Source of the DNA: a virus
DNA length: 23,598 nt
Virus record (IMG/VR): IMGVR_UViG_3300042502_000824
Location: 1 to 23,598 of that record
Direction: 5' to 3' (one strand)
The translations under genes were made by a program, and so were the position numbers. The notes under the pieces are model-generated. The model was not told the DNA's origin and searched no databases. It saw nothing but the letters and a program-made list of their open reading frames with translations. Positions 7,971-14,689 of the stretch are shown one piece after another (the first letter of the stretch is position 1; the number at the start of each line of letters is the position of its first letter).

Positions 7971-9314
7971 ATGAAAGACATAATCCGCAGCATTTCACTT
8001 AAGGCTCTCAAACGATTTTCTAACGGAGGAGATGGCCACGCGGATCTTCTCATGCAGATCGAGGATCTTCGCAAGACAATCGAAATACGGACCAAAGAAA
8101 ACGAGGAGCATCTGACAGAAGTTCGCGAGGAGCGTGACTATTGGTTGGCTCAATACGATGAGGTCAAATTTGCCGCTGAATTTCTTATGAGTTACGCAAA
8201 AAACGATGTTCCAATTCTGGCGGACCAAGTGGATTGGGAGGTAGGAAAGATTGGACTTCCGAAAGAAGCCGGAACGTACTACTTCAACCCTGCCATCACG
8301 CAGGAGCCTGACGGAAAGATTCTGCTTTTTGCACGGCGATGCCGCAACAAGCGCGAAAGGGATGAGGATGTCTACATCGAGAAGAATGACATCGCTGTTT
8401 TCGAGCTGAACAACGATTTGCGCGCCACAAAAAAGGCTCTCATTCAGCTCAATTCCAACTATCCGAACGAGCAATTCGAAGATCCTCGCGTCGTAAAGTT
8501 TGGCGACAAGTATGGGCTAAGTTGCTGCTCATACGTTCCACTAAAATCATACGCGCATCAGGCGATGTTCCTGCTTGATGCCCAGTTTTCAAACGTGGCC
8601 AGATTCGATCCGATCTACGGAAACAATTTGGCTCAGGCGATGGTGAACGATGGCCATGAGAAGAACTGGCTCTACTTTGTCCACGACAACGCGCCACATC
8701 TGGTGTATTCGGCCAATCCTCATGTCGTAGTGCGCCTTAATGGGCGTCTTGAGAGTGAAACGAAATACATCACAGACGAGTTCAATCCGCTCTGGAAGTT
8801 TGGTGAAGTTCGAGGAGGCTCAAATCCAATCCTTGTCGATGGCTTGTACTGGACCTTCTTCCACAGTTCTCTGCCGTGGATAAACAAGAAGCGTCGTTAC
8901 TACATGGGCGCGTACGCATTCGAGGCAAAAGCTCCATTCCGAATCGTCCGCATGACGACTTTGCCGATCCTGACTGGAACAAATCAGCAAGACTGGTGGC
9001 CAGGACTTCCGGCTGTTGTGTTTCCATGTGGAGCATTCTTTGACATCGCAAAGAATCAATTCGTCGTATCGTACGGCATCAACGATGTTGATTGCGGCTA
9101 CATCAAGCTGCCGCTGGGCGACATGCTTGAAATCACCAAGGTCATCCGACCGAATCGCGATGTCGTCAACAAAGAGAATCCAATCCGATTGGATGAGGTT
9201 CTCGACCCAATTCCCCCAAAGCACAAACTGAAACGAAACACAAAGACAAGATATGATGAACTGGCTAAGAGGCTTGAAGAACGAGAACCCGAAGAACCTG
9301 CTGGAGTTGCCTGA
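7971..9314 (+). CDS. GH130-like beta-propeller protein with N-terminal coiled coil
   Basis: A 447-residue protein. Residues 20-70 are a charged heptad-like coiled coil. Residues 100-390 resemble the five-bladed propeller of GH130 glycoside phosphorylases/hydrolases: FNPAI (105-109), the hallmark FEDPRV (169-174), GGSNPILVDGLYW (282-294), YYMGAYAFE (310-318) with a downstream Arg, and VVFPCGAFFD (349-358) before a final SYG strand. GH130 enzymes act on beta-mannosides and similar links, by phosphorolysis or hydrolysis. The catalytic Asp could not be assigned with confidence, so activity is uncertain. The C-terminal 30 residues are Lys/Arg/Glu-rich. The coiled coil could oligomerise or attach the domain to another protein. 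It starts 2 bases after the glycosyltransferase stop. Confidence 0.72.
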   Translation: MKDIIRSISLKALKRFSNGGDGHADLLMQIEDLRKTIEIRTKENEEHLTEVREERDYWLAQYDEVKFAAEFLMSYAKNDVPILADQVDWEVGKIGLPKEAGTYYFNPAITQEPDGKILLFARRCRNKRERDEDVYIEKNDIAVFELNNDLRATKKALIQLNSNYPNEQFEDPRVVKFGDKYGLSCCSYVPLKSYAHQAMFLLDAQFSNVARFDPIYGNNLAQAMVNDGHEKNWLYFVHDNAPHLVYSANPHVVVRLNGRLESETKYITDEFNPLWKFGEVRGGSNPILVDGLYWTFFHSSLPWINKKRRYYMGAYAFEAKAPFRIVRMTTLPILTGTNQQDWWPGLPAVVFPCGAFFDIAKNQFVVSYGINDVDCGYIKLPLGDMLEITKVIRPNRDVVNKENPIRLDEVLDPIPPKHKLKRNTKTRYDELAKRLEEREPEEPAGVA

Positions 9315-9576
9315 CGTAAATGTATCTGACTGGCAGACTGATGGCCAACAGGCTGAACTCGCTCAAATTCTGCAAAATCCGATTCTTCGGATGGCTTTAC
9401 GCATCGTGGCTGAATCAATGCCAGTTCCGATGCCGTCTCATGGCAGCAAGGAATCGGACATTATTTTCGCTGCCGGTGTAACCGCTGGCTACGCGCATTG
9501 TCTTGAAAACCTTCGTAAATTGGCGGTAATTGAAACAGCGAAAGAACCAGAAGCGACATTCGATAAGCAATACTAA
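9253..9576 (+). CDS. Small phage protein before the scaffold
   Basis: A 107-residue protein without a recognised enzyme motif. The recurring elements are a hydrophobic helix LQNPILRMALRIV (about 40-52) and GVTAGYAHCLENLRKLA (about 76-92), a pattern I have seen in small proteins encoded next to phage scaffolds. The ATG at 9253 overlaps the previous gene by 62 bases in another frame. Internal Met codons near residue 47 (MALRIV) could be the true start, but starting there would split the paired helices. It ends 6 bases before the scaffold start. Function unknown; head assembly is inferred from position. Confidence 0.7.
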   Translation: MMNWLRGLKNENPKNLLELPDVNVSDWQTDGQQAELAQILQNPILRMALRIVAESMPVPMPSHGSKESDIIFAAGVTAGYAHCLENLRKLAVIETAKEPEATFDKQY

Positions 9577-9582
9577 CAAATT

Positions 9583-10767
9583 ATGGAAGAACCACTGAAC
9601 TCACCTCTCGCCAACAACGGAACAACCCCTGACTTCGGCAGCTCGTTCATCGACGCTTTCAAGGCAAGTGGCATTGATGACGCCGCATTGGCTGATGAGT
9701 CGGCCAATTCTGCCTCGCAGATTACGGAAGAGCCGAAAGCTAAAACTCAGAAGCCAGCCGCAAAGTCCGCAGACGCTTCCAAGCTCAGCAAGGCTGAGAT
9801 GGATATCGAGCGGATGTTCGGTACGAAAAAGCAGCAGGCCGAGGCTCCGACTTCTACGGACGCTGATTCCGATATTCCCGAGACGATCAAGTCTACGAAG
9901 GCCGCTGATGCTTTCCGCAAGATCAAGGAAGAGAAGGCTTTGCTGGCCAAGCAGTTGGATGAGCTGAAGTCTGGAAAGACTGCCAATCCGAACTACGAAG
10001 CGCAGCTCAAGACATTGCAGGAAGAGCGTGACGCGCTTTCCGAGCGTGTTCGCATCCTCGATGTCGAGCGCCACCCTGAGTTCGTCAAGAAGTACGAAGG
10101 CAAGATTAGCGGCGTCTTTGATTCCGTGAAGAACCTTGTTGGAACTGACGGGGAGCGACTTGTTGATTTGCTCAAGTCTCCTGAGAGCGAATATCGCAAC
10201 TCGCAGATCGACGACATTGTCGAAGGGCTTTCTCCGTCCAAGAAGGCAAAGCTCGGTGCGCTGATCGTGAAGTACGACGAAATCAATGGCGAACGCGCGT
10301 CAGAGATTTCCGAGGCGAAAGCTGATTACGACGCCATCATCTCGAAGTACCAGCAGGACAACGAGGAGGGTACTAAGGCTGCGCTAGAGTCGGCCACCAA
10401 GACCTGGGCTAAGGTGAGCGAGAATGCTCGCGCGCTTGAAATCTTTGAACCGCGCGAAGGTGATGATGAATGGAACACCGAGTTGAATGGCCGACTGAGT
10501 CTCGCCCAGCAGATCTTCAACGGCGAGAACAGTGAGGAGGATCTTGCCAAGGCGGCTCTGTGGGCCGCTGCTGCGCCGAAGTACCGCGAACTGCTCTATG
10601 CTCAGGTTGAGGTGAACAAACGCCTGCAAGCTGAACTCTCAAAGTATCGAGGAAGCGAGCCTGGAGTTACCTCGAAAGCGACATCTGGCAGTTCTCGTCC
10701 CTCGAACACGAACACCGCGAAGAGCGAAGACTTTGTTGCCAGCGTGATGAAGTCGCTCGGACGCTAA
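9583..10767 (+). CDS. Capsid scaffolding protein
   Basis: A 394-residue, strongly acidic, mostly helical protein. The N-terminal 120 residues are low-complexity Ala/Glu/Lys/Asp-rich, residues 120-155 form a coiled coil (KEEKALLAKQLDELKSG, then LQEERDALSERVRILD), and the C-terminus after about 345 is Ser/Thr/Gly-rich with a final FVASVMKSLGR, like the basic C-terminal tail that binds coat protein in P22-type scaffolds. Such proteins direct procapsid assembly and are then removed. Its place downstream of the portal fits, but the major capsid gene is not next to it; it is on the opposite strand about 4-5 kb away. It is the last gene before a strong terminator. Confidence 0.82.
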   Translation: MEEPLNSPLANNGTTPDFGSSFIDAFKASGIDDAALADESANSASQITEEPKAKTQKPAAKSADASKLSKAEMDIERMFGTKKQQAEAPTSTDADSDIPETIKSTKAADAFRKIKEEKALLAKQLDELKSGKTANPNYEAQLKTLQEERDALSERVRILDVERHPEFVKKYEGKISGVFDSVKNLVGTDGERLVDLLKSPESEYRNSQIDDIVEGLSPSKKAKLGALIVKYDEINGERASEISEAKADYDAIISKYQQDNEEGTKAALESATKTWAKVSENARALEIFEPREGDDEWNTELNGRLSLAQQIFNGENSEEDLAKAALWAAAAPKYRELLYAQVEVNKRLQAELSKYRGSEPGVTSKATSGSSRPSNTNTAKSEDFVASVMKSLGR

Positions 10768-10772
10768 AACAA

Positions 10773-10812
10773 TTATCCCCCGATGGTTCTCATTACCACC
10801 GGGGGATTTTCG
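10773..10812 (+). terminator. Intrinsic terminator between convergent blocks
   Basis: An inverted repeat pairs ATCCCCCG (10775-10782) with CGGGGGAT (10800-10807), continued inside by TGGT (10784-10787) with ACCA (10795-10798) after one A/C mismatch. It is followed by TTTTCGTTT, a good U-tract for the rightward transcript from the scaffold. In the leftward direction the trailing sequence is AATTGTTTT, so it may also stop transcripts from the lysis block. It is placed 5 bases after the scaffold stop and 11 bases beyond the end of the leftward gene. Confidence 0.9.
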
Positions 10813-10818
10813 TTTAAA

Positions 10819-10962
10819 TCACTTACGATAAGGACCGCTTCCGCTCGGAACCGGCTTTGCAACCGGCTTAATCGGAGGCTTCGGCGGAGGAGACTGCTTG
10901 TAAGGTCCGCTGCCGCCTACCTTAACAGACGGCGAACCTTTGTACGGTGCGTTATTGCTCAT
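10819..10962 (-). CDS. 47-residue proline-rich peptide
   Basis: A short frame that starts at ATG 10962, overlapping the stop of the upstream lipoprotein gene by the usual 4 bp (ATGA). It encodes 47 residues with three APYKGS/SGPYK/SGPYR elements flanking a proline-lysine core (PPPKPPIKPV). No membrane segment or signal peptide. The ATGA coupling, a clean stop just before the terminator and the internal repeats support it being translated. Function unknown; being the last gene of the lysis block, it may be a small partner of the spanin-like proteins, but this is speculation. Confidence 0.55.
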   Translation of the reverse strand: MSNNAPYKGSPSVKVGGSGPYKQSPPPKPPIKPVAKPVPSGSGPYRK

Positions 10963-11189
10963 TCTTTTGGGAGTGCATACCAGCCTTCATGGATGGTAAT
11001 ACGGTTCTGACTACGCACCGATTTGCCGCTCGCGTCAACGACCCAAACCTTAGCCTTAACGTCCTCAGCAAGCCTCACCGGCTCACCGTGGGGGACGTAA
11101 ATCACTCGGCTCGCGCAGCTCACGCTCATGCTCGCGCACACGATCAAGAAGACCGCGCTTAAGATCAGGTTGTTTCTTGGCGTCTTCAT
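10959..11189 (-). CDS. Small lipoprotein, candidate o-spanin (Rz1-like)
   Basis: A 76-residue protein. The N-terminus has Lys/Arg, a hydrophobic stretch (LILSAVFLIVCASMS) and a lipobox-like SVSC with Cys25, expected to be the lipidated residue after signal peptidase II cleavage. The mature part contains YVPHGEPVRLAEDVKAKVWV and ends in EGWYALP, a pattern found in small phage lipoproteins of lysis regions. Its 5' part overlaps the upstream gene by 107 bases in another frame, as in Rz/Rz1 pairs. The role proposed is the outer-membrane partner in envelope fusion at lysis. Lipoprotein is well supported, spanin only by context. It suggests a diderm host. Confidence 0.7.
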   Translation of the reverse strand: MKTPRNNLILSAVFLIVCASMSVSCASRVIYVPHGEPVRLAEDVKAKVWVVDASGKSVRSQNRITIHEGWYALPKE

Positions 11190-11262
11190 TTGTTGTGTCC
11201 TGCTTGGTCAGCGCATGAAGCCAGATGACCAGCTTCATAACGAGGTCGGCCAGGAAGTTCAT
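11083..11262 (-). CDS. Short membrane-anchored protein, candidate i-spanin
   Basis: The frame reads back to 11319, but ATG 11262 is chosen because it forms an ATGA overlap with the stop of the upstream holin-like gene, matching every other junction in this block. The 59-residue product has an amphipathic-hydrophobic N-terminus (MNFLADLVMKLVIWLHAL) and a highly charged helical tail (Lys/Glu/Asp/Arg-rich, ending in DLRPPR). That is the topology of an inner-membrane spanin, though it is shorter than lambda Rz. The lipoprotein gene starts inside it in another frame. Alternative: a small lysis-block protein of unknown role. Confidence 0.55.
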   Translation of the reverse strand: MNFLADLVMKLVIWLHALTKQDTTNEDAKKQPDLKRGLLDRVREHERELREPSDLRPPR

Positions 11263-11453
11263 TCCGTCTGTTTGGCGGGTGCAGCAGCGGCTGATTGCTT
11301 GTTCTTCCACATAGACCAAGCGACGCCAGAAATGCTGACAGCAGCACCGGCCAATTCAGCAACCTGATCGGCGCTGGCCAACCCTTTGGCAACGATGAAT
11401 CCACCGGCAGCGGTCAGGATGTGGCGGAGAAGAGAGGAGATATTAGCGTTCAT
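11259..11453 (-). CDS. Holin-like small membrane protein
   Basis: The start at 11453 is preferred over the longer reading from 11501 because it overlaps the upstream stop by ATGA. The 64-residue product begins MNANISSLLRHILTAAGGF and has two hydrophobic segments (about 10-24 and 28-46) separated by a short polar turn (LASADQVAEL), then a WSMWKNK segment and an Ala/Lys tail. This pattern resembles the Pam3-gp28-type putative holins. Holins form the inner-membrane lesions that release or activate the endolysin. In the lysis block it precedes the spanin-like pair. Family assignment by pattern, moderately sure. Confidence 0.7.
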   Translation of the reverse strand: MNANISSLLRHILTAAGGFIVAKGLASADQVAELAGAAVSISGVAWSMWKNKQSAAAAPAKQTE

Positions 11454-11644
11454 TTGTCGTTTTTGAGTTTGCGATACAGTTCGACTGCTTTCACGACGCA
11501 AGTAAGAAGCGCGGCGAACGCGCCAAGTGCCAATGACGCAGTCTTGAGGTGAGGATCGGAGAATACCGCGTTCCCCAGAATGCCGATGGCCGGACCACCG
11601 ACGCCGATTGAGATGTCTCTTAAAAAGGCGTGGTGGTCCGTCAT
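11450..11644 (-). CDS. Small membrane protein, second holin or antiholin candidate
   Basis: A 64-residue protein with two hydrophobic stretches: ISIGVGGPAIGILGNAVF (about 12-29) and TASLALGAFAALLTCVVKAV (about 35-54), then a basic tail (YRKLKNDK). The size and two-helix topology fit a holin or a holin antagonist. It sits directly upstream of the other holin-like gene with a 4-bp overlap. The pairing of two such genes could be a holin/antiholin set that times lysis. No homologous family is recognised. Confidence 0.62.
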   Translation of the reverse strand: MTDHHAFLRDISIGVGGPAIGILGNAVFSDPHLKTASLALGAFAALLTCVVKAVELYRKLKNDK

Positions 11645-11652
11645 CGTGGTGG

Positions 11653-11811
11653 TTAGTTAGTGTCCGCCTGCGATTGCTTGGCAGCTTCCAAAATCAGTTC
11701 GGCCAGAGGTACTCCGACCTTTGCATTCTGGAAACCGCCAGCTTTGATGGCGATGTCGATGAGTTGGAGGAGTTGATTGGCCTGCTCAGTGGTAAGTTCG
11801 ATTGTAATCAT
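11653..11811 (-). CDS. 52-residue small helical protein
   Basis: A short frame starting at ATG 11811, which overlaps the stop of the upstream gene by 4 bp (ATGA). The product of 52 residues begins MITIELTTEQANQLLQLID, contains an Ala/Leu-rich amphipathic second helix (VPLAELILEAAKQ) and ends QADTN. The leucine spacing suggests two helices packing against each other. It has no membrane or catalytic signature. ATGA coupling and clean codon use support it as real. It fills the gap between the DUF7936-like gene and the lysis cassette. Function unknown. Confidence 0.65.
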   Translation of the reverse strand: MITIELTTEQANQLLQLIDIAIKAGGFQNAKVGVPLAELILEAAKQSQADTN

Positions 11812-12239
11812 GCCGCCGGAGCATCCGAAACAACCGGCTGTTCGTCAACAGCGGCGACAGGAGTTTCCGCATTGACGAGCGGCGGCTCCACCTGCGGCAA
11901 CATCGGATGAACGATTTCAACCGGCGGCAACCACGGCAGCGGCGGAGCGATGACCGGAGGGTTGATCTGGTTCTGGATCTGCGCGGTGACGTTCGCTTCG
12001 ATGGCGGTCTTATTGACGCCATTGCTGAAACACCAGCCAAGCACCTGTTCCTGTGTCAGATCAGGAAACGGCGTGAACTCACCAGACGGCGGAGCGAACG
12101 AGCAGGAGCCGTAGCAAGTGCCGCTGTACTGATCCTGCGAGCCGTTGCAACGCCAATCGGCGGTGATGACGACATCGGTGTGAGTGCCTTCGGTCGGTTT
12201 GACCAACAGGCGTTCGATGATCCAAGAGATAGTAATCAT
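11808..12239 (-). CDS. DUF7936-like small tail-region protein
   Basis: A 143-residue protein starting MITISWIIERLLVKPTEG. The first 90 residues carry the pattern of a phage family I recall as DUF7936: an N-terminal strand pair, a WRCNGSQDQYSGTCYGS segment, and PFPDLTQEQVLGW near residue 57. The C-terminus is Pro-rich (NPPVIAPPLPWLPP) and then Val/Ala/Glu-rich. Genes of this kind accompany tail-fibre genes and their function is unknown. It starts 6 bases after the tail fibre stop and overlaps the next small gene by 4 bp. Confidence 0.7.
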   Translation of the reverse strand: MITISWIIERLLVKPTEGTHTDVVITADWRCNGSQDQYSGTCYGSCSFAPPSGEFTPFPDLTQEQVLGWCFSNGVNKTAIEANVTAQIQNQINPPVIAPPLPWLPPVEIVHPMLPQVEPPLVNAETPVAAVDEQPVVSDAPAA

Positions 12240-12245
12240 GGGGTA

Positions 12246-13457
12246 TTAGGCGAGAGTGATGTCGGCGACTCGGGTCGTGCCATCAGAACCGCGATAGCTA
12301 AAGCGGAGGTTGGTGTTGCTGGTGGCGGTCATTGTAAGCTCACCGTTGGTTGTGAGTGTTGCCGGAGTAGTGGTCGATGCCAACAGAATCAAACGCCCGC
12401 TCGCATCGAGCGTCATTCTGCTCGTTCCAGCTCCAGAGGCAAGCGGATCGCCACCAAGCGCGTTCGATTGCTGGAACACCAAATCGCCGAAAGCGTTCCA
12501 GTTTGAAATAACAGCCCAATTTCGAGCTGCAGCGTTTACGGAGCTTGTCCCGAGAACAACAGCAGAATTGTTTGATCCCGTAATCTGCAACTTTTTATTT
12601 CCTGCAACAGCAGCAGCGGGAGCACCGCCTATGCCCACGTTGCCGGAGGTGTCGATGATAGCTCTGGCCGTAGAATCCCCATTTGTGTGGAAAACAATTC
12701 CGTTTCCGCTAGTCGACCAGATTGCAATGTTCTGGGATGTACTTCCAACCAGTGAACCGATGGTTCCAAAAAAACCAGCATTAACACCACCAGTAGCAAT
12801 CGCTAGATTTCCGCCCCAAGCATTTGCGTTGGTATTGTCGATTGTTACAGCAGTGGCAGCACCAGAAGATGTAAAAATAGCAGTTGCTCCAGCAGTTGTT
12901 GAAACTGTCAACTTATGTGTCGGACTAGCAACCCCCACGCCCAGCCCCGTGGAGTTCAAAGTCATGGCTAGAGTAGAAGCAGCCGAGAACGACAGGTTGT
13001 TGGCAGATCCGAGATACACACCATTCGCAGGAATGGTTGCGCCAGTCACATTCAGTCGAGCAGCGTCAAGTGCGCCGCTGATGGTGGCGGAGCCAGTGGT
13101 AGTTACTCGGCCAGCAATTCCGTCAATGTTTAGAACATTAACACCATCCACAGCTATGCCGATGTTTTTTGACGATGGCAGATAAATTCCATTGCTAGGA
13201 ATTGCCGAAGCCGTGGGGTTAAACGAACCAGCAGTCAGAGCATCAGTTGCGCTACTGTAAAGCAAACCTCCGTCGCCAGCCAGATTGGTTCCGTTGTTGA
13301 AGATGACCTGATTAATTGCGCCAGGAAGTCCAACACCTCCACCAAGAGCATTATACAGCTCGGTGAAGTTCTGGTTGGTGTAATCGAACGAAGTGCGAAG
13401 CGGAGTTCCCGTTCCGTCGTTCGGTGCTGCGCCGATATTGATAGTTTGCTTTGCCAT
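12246..13457 (-). CDS. Tail fibre / tailspike-type protein
   Basis: A 403-residue protein. The N-terminus MAKQTINIGAAPNDGTGTP, followed by FTELYNAL, is a recurring virion-attachment module of phage fibres and tail needles. The rest is Gly/Ser/Thr/Ala/Asn-rich with repeated short strands (NPTASAIPSNGIYL, then TGATIPANGVYLGS near 135-150 as a degenerate repeat; GNVGIGGAPAAAV; ASGRLILLAS), typical of beta-helical shafts. The C-terminus ends in a short beta segment (NLRFSYRGSDGTTRVADITLA, of which the last residues complete the protein) similar to many phage fibre ends. No enzyme motif or intramolecular chaperone seen. It probably contributes to host recognition. Confidence 0.82.
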   Translation of the reverse strand: MAKQTINIGAAPNDGTGTPLRTSFDYTNQNFTELYNALGGGVGLPGAINQVIFNNGTNLAGDGGLLYSSATDALTAGSFNPTASAIPSNGIYLPSSKNIGIAVDGVNVLNIDGIAGRVTTTGSATISGALDAARLNVTGATIPANGVYLGSANNLSFSAASTLAMTLNSTGLGVGVASPTHKLTVSTTAGATAIFTSSGAATAVTIDNTNANAWGGNLAIATGGVNAGFFGTIGSLVGSTSQNIAIWSTSGNGIVFHTNGDSTARAIIDTSGNVGIGGAPAAAVAGNKKLQITGSNNSAVVLGTSSVNAAARNWAVISNWNAFGDLVFQQSNALGGDPLASGAGTSRMTLDASGRLILLASTTTPATLTTNGELTMTATSNTNLRFSYRGSDGTTRVADITLA

Positions 13458-13485
13458 GTTGGGTGTTAAAGGGTTTTACCGTAGA

Positions 13486-13707
13486 TTAAAATTGAGTCTC
13501 ATCCGCAGTTATCGTCGTTACGTCAGCCGTAATCGACGTCAAATCCGCCGTAAGCGGAAATCCGACCGCGCCGCCAGTGGAATCCGAAATACGACTCAAA
13601 AGCGCCAACTCAAGCATGTCCACCTCCCACGGAGAACGACATCCAGTTGCCGAAACCTCGGCGATAAGCTGAGCAGCTTCGGTACAGGTTATGGATGAGT
13701 CGGCCAT
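13486..13707 (-). CDS. Short tail-associated protein, paralogue of its upstream neighbour
   Basis: A 73-residue protein whose first 42 residues match the neighbouring 146-residue protein (blocks EVS-TGCRSPWE-DM and LALL-RI-D). After that it has a short Thr/Ala/Asp-rich tail with TADLTSITADVTTITAD, a repeat of T-ADVT-I units. It lacks the C-terminal beta domain of the paralogue, so it looks like a truncated or minimal copy. Function unknown; the shared segment may be a virion- or chaperone-binding module. Starts 4 bases after the paralogue's stop. Confidence 0.7.
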   Translation of the reverse strand: MADSSITCTEAAQLIAEVSATGCRSPWEVDMLELALLSRISDSTGGAVGFPLTADLTSITADVTTITADETQF

Positions 13708-13711
13708 ATTA

Positions 13712-14152
13712 TTAGTCTGCTACAATGAACCACGCCGTTCCATTGCTGATGATCGAAACTTTGGACCAGTGCGTCGTCAAAGAATAAGTTGCCGTTCCGT
13801 CAATCGTTTCGGAACCAAACGGATCAACAGTGACATGGTTCGCGCCAGCATTCACGCGCTTCACGAAGAATATCCGCCCATTGGCCGTTGCCGCCGGGGG
13901 AAGCGAAACCGTAATCGCTGCCGCTGTTGAATTGGCGATAATCGCGAAATCACTCGAAACGATTGAAGTGGATGCCGTAACCGAGCGAACCGTTCCAAAC
14001 GAAGCAGCATTTGCCGCAGCCGTTCCAGCGCCATCAGCAATACGATTGAGAAGTGCCAACTTGGCCATATCACGCTCCCACGGCGAGCGGCACCCAAGAG
14101 GGCTAACCTCGCTTAGCAGCGTTGCCGTTTCAGCGCATGTAATGTCAGCCAT
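13712..14152 (-). CDS. Small tail appendage protein with C-terminal beta domain
   Basis: A 146-residue protein. Residues 1-42 form the shared helical module (ITCAETATLLSEVS, then GCRSPWERDMAKLALLNRIAD). Residues 55-146 resemble the beta-rich unit common at the ends of phage fibres: a strand SSDFAIIANSTAAAITVSLP, then FFVKRVNAGANHVTVDP, GSETIDGTATYSLT and a terminal ISNGTAWFIVAD. That unit usually builds a trimeric tip or shaft. It is two genes downstream of the capsid gene. The structural call is good; exact position in the virion is unknown. Confidence 0.75.
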   Translation of the reverse strand: MADITCAETATLLSEVSPLGCRSPWERDMAKLALLNRIADGAGTAAANAASFGTVRSVTASTSIVSSDFAIIANSTAAAITVSLPPAATANGRIFFVKRVNAGANHVTVDPFGSETIDGTATYSLTTHWSKVSIISNGTAWFIVAD

Positions 14153-14170
14153 ATCGTTTTAGCGTTTCGG

Positions 14171-14464
14171 TTATCGTGCCATCGGACCAGCGCCGCGCTG
14201 CATCACCTCGGCAATGAAACCGCCGCCACCAGGAGCAGACCCCCCCTCCATCTCCTCGCCCTCCTCATACTCCTCCTCGCCTCCCTCGGCCATCTTCTTA
14301 CCCTTAGACTTCTTCTCGTAACCAGGGATGGCCATGCCATCAATCTCGATGACTTCCGCCTTTCCACCCTTGCCAAGAACGATAGTCGCCATTGTCTGGA
14401 AAGCCTCGCCTTCCTTCAAGTTCTCGGGGATTTCGACGCCTTTGGGAATGGTAAATACCGGCAT
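14171..14464 (-). CDS. Acidic low-complexity small protein
   Basis: A 97-residue protein beginning MPVFTIPKGVEIPENLKEG. The first 55 residues look folded (short strands, FQTMATIVLGKGGKAEVIEIDG), then a Lys-rich patch (KKSKGKK), a Glu-rich run (EEEYEEGEEMEGG), a Gly run and a C-terminal FIAEVMQRGAGPM. No known family. It follows two terminators behind the capsid gene, so it probably begins a separate transcript, or receives read-through. It may bind a basic partner or the capsid through its acidic tail; this is speculation. Confidence 0.6.
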   Translation of the reverse strand: MPVFTIPKGVEIPENLKEGEAFQTMATIVLGKGGKAEVIEIDGMAIPGYEKKSKGKKMAEGGEEEYEEGEEMEGGSAPGGGGFIAEVMQRGAGPMAR

Positions 14465-14500
14465 GAAGCGAGCATCAGACTCATGGCATGTATGTCAATC

Positions 14501-14536
14501 AAAAACCCCCCACCAGCCTTTCGGGCCGATGAGGGG
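14501..14536 (-). terminator. Strong leftward terminator
   Basis: On the minus strand CCCCTCATCGGCC (14536-14524) pairs with GGCTGGTGGGGGG (14518-14506) over 13 consecutive pairs including three or four G-U pairs, around a CGAAA loop, and is followed by TTTTTGATT. It is the second terminator behind the capsid gene. A shorter hairpin (GCTCC, six-base loop, GGAGC at 14539-14554) stands immediately before it. Confidence 0.85.
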
Positions 14537-14600
14537 CTGCTCCAACAACGGAGCTGTGAGACAAACAACCTATGAGATAATCCGGTGGCCACAATCGCCG

Positions 14601-14640
14601 AAAAGAAAAAACCCGCAAGCATTTTCACGCCTGCGGGTCT
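14601..14640 (-). terminator. Terminator of the major capsid gene
   Basis: On the minus strand ACCCGCA (14638-14632) pairs with TGCGGGT (14617-14611), extended by GGC/GCT, around a loop of about 8 bases, then TTTTTTCTTTTC. It lies about 50 bases downstream of the capsid stop and should end that very abundant transcript. Confidence 0.9.
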
Positions 14641-14689
14641 TTTGAATGCTTAGCGTCAGATGATCCGCGAAGCGTGAGCGTTTGCAGCG

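Noticed and set aside
7995-8474. 159-codon minus strand open frame
   Set aside because: Lies within the GH130-like gene; hydrophobic strings only mirror Asp/Glu/Lys codons on the other strand.
9601-10074. 157-codon minus strand open frame
   Set aside because: Antisense to the scaffold, Leu/Arg/Ser-rich because of the Glu/Ala/Lys codons opposite.
10783-11010. 75-codon + strand frame after the scaffold
   Set aside because: It starts inside the terminator hairpin and is antisense to the 47-residue proline-rich gene.
11907-12506. 199-codon + strand open frame
   Set aside because: Antisense to the DUF7936-like and tail fibre genes and spans their junction, which a real gene would not need to do.
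12310-13185. 291-codon + strand open frame
   Set aside because: Antisense to the tail fibre gene, with a Pro/Ala/Val-rich product that mirrors the repetitive codons of that gene.
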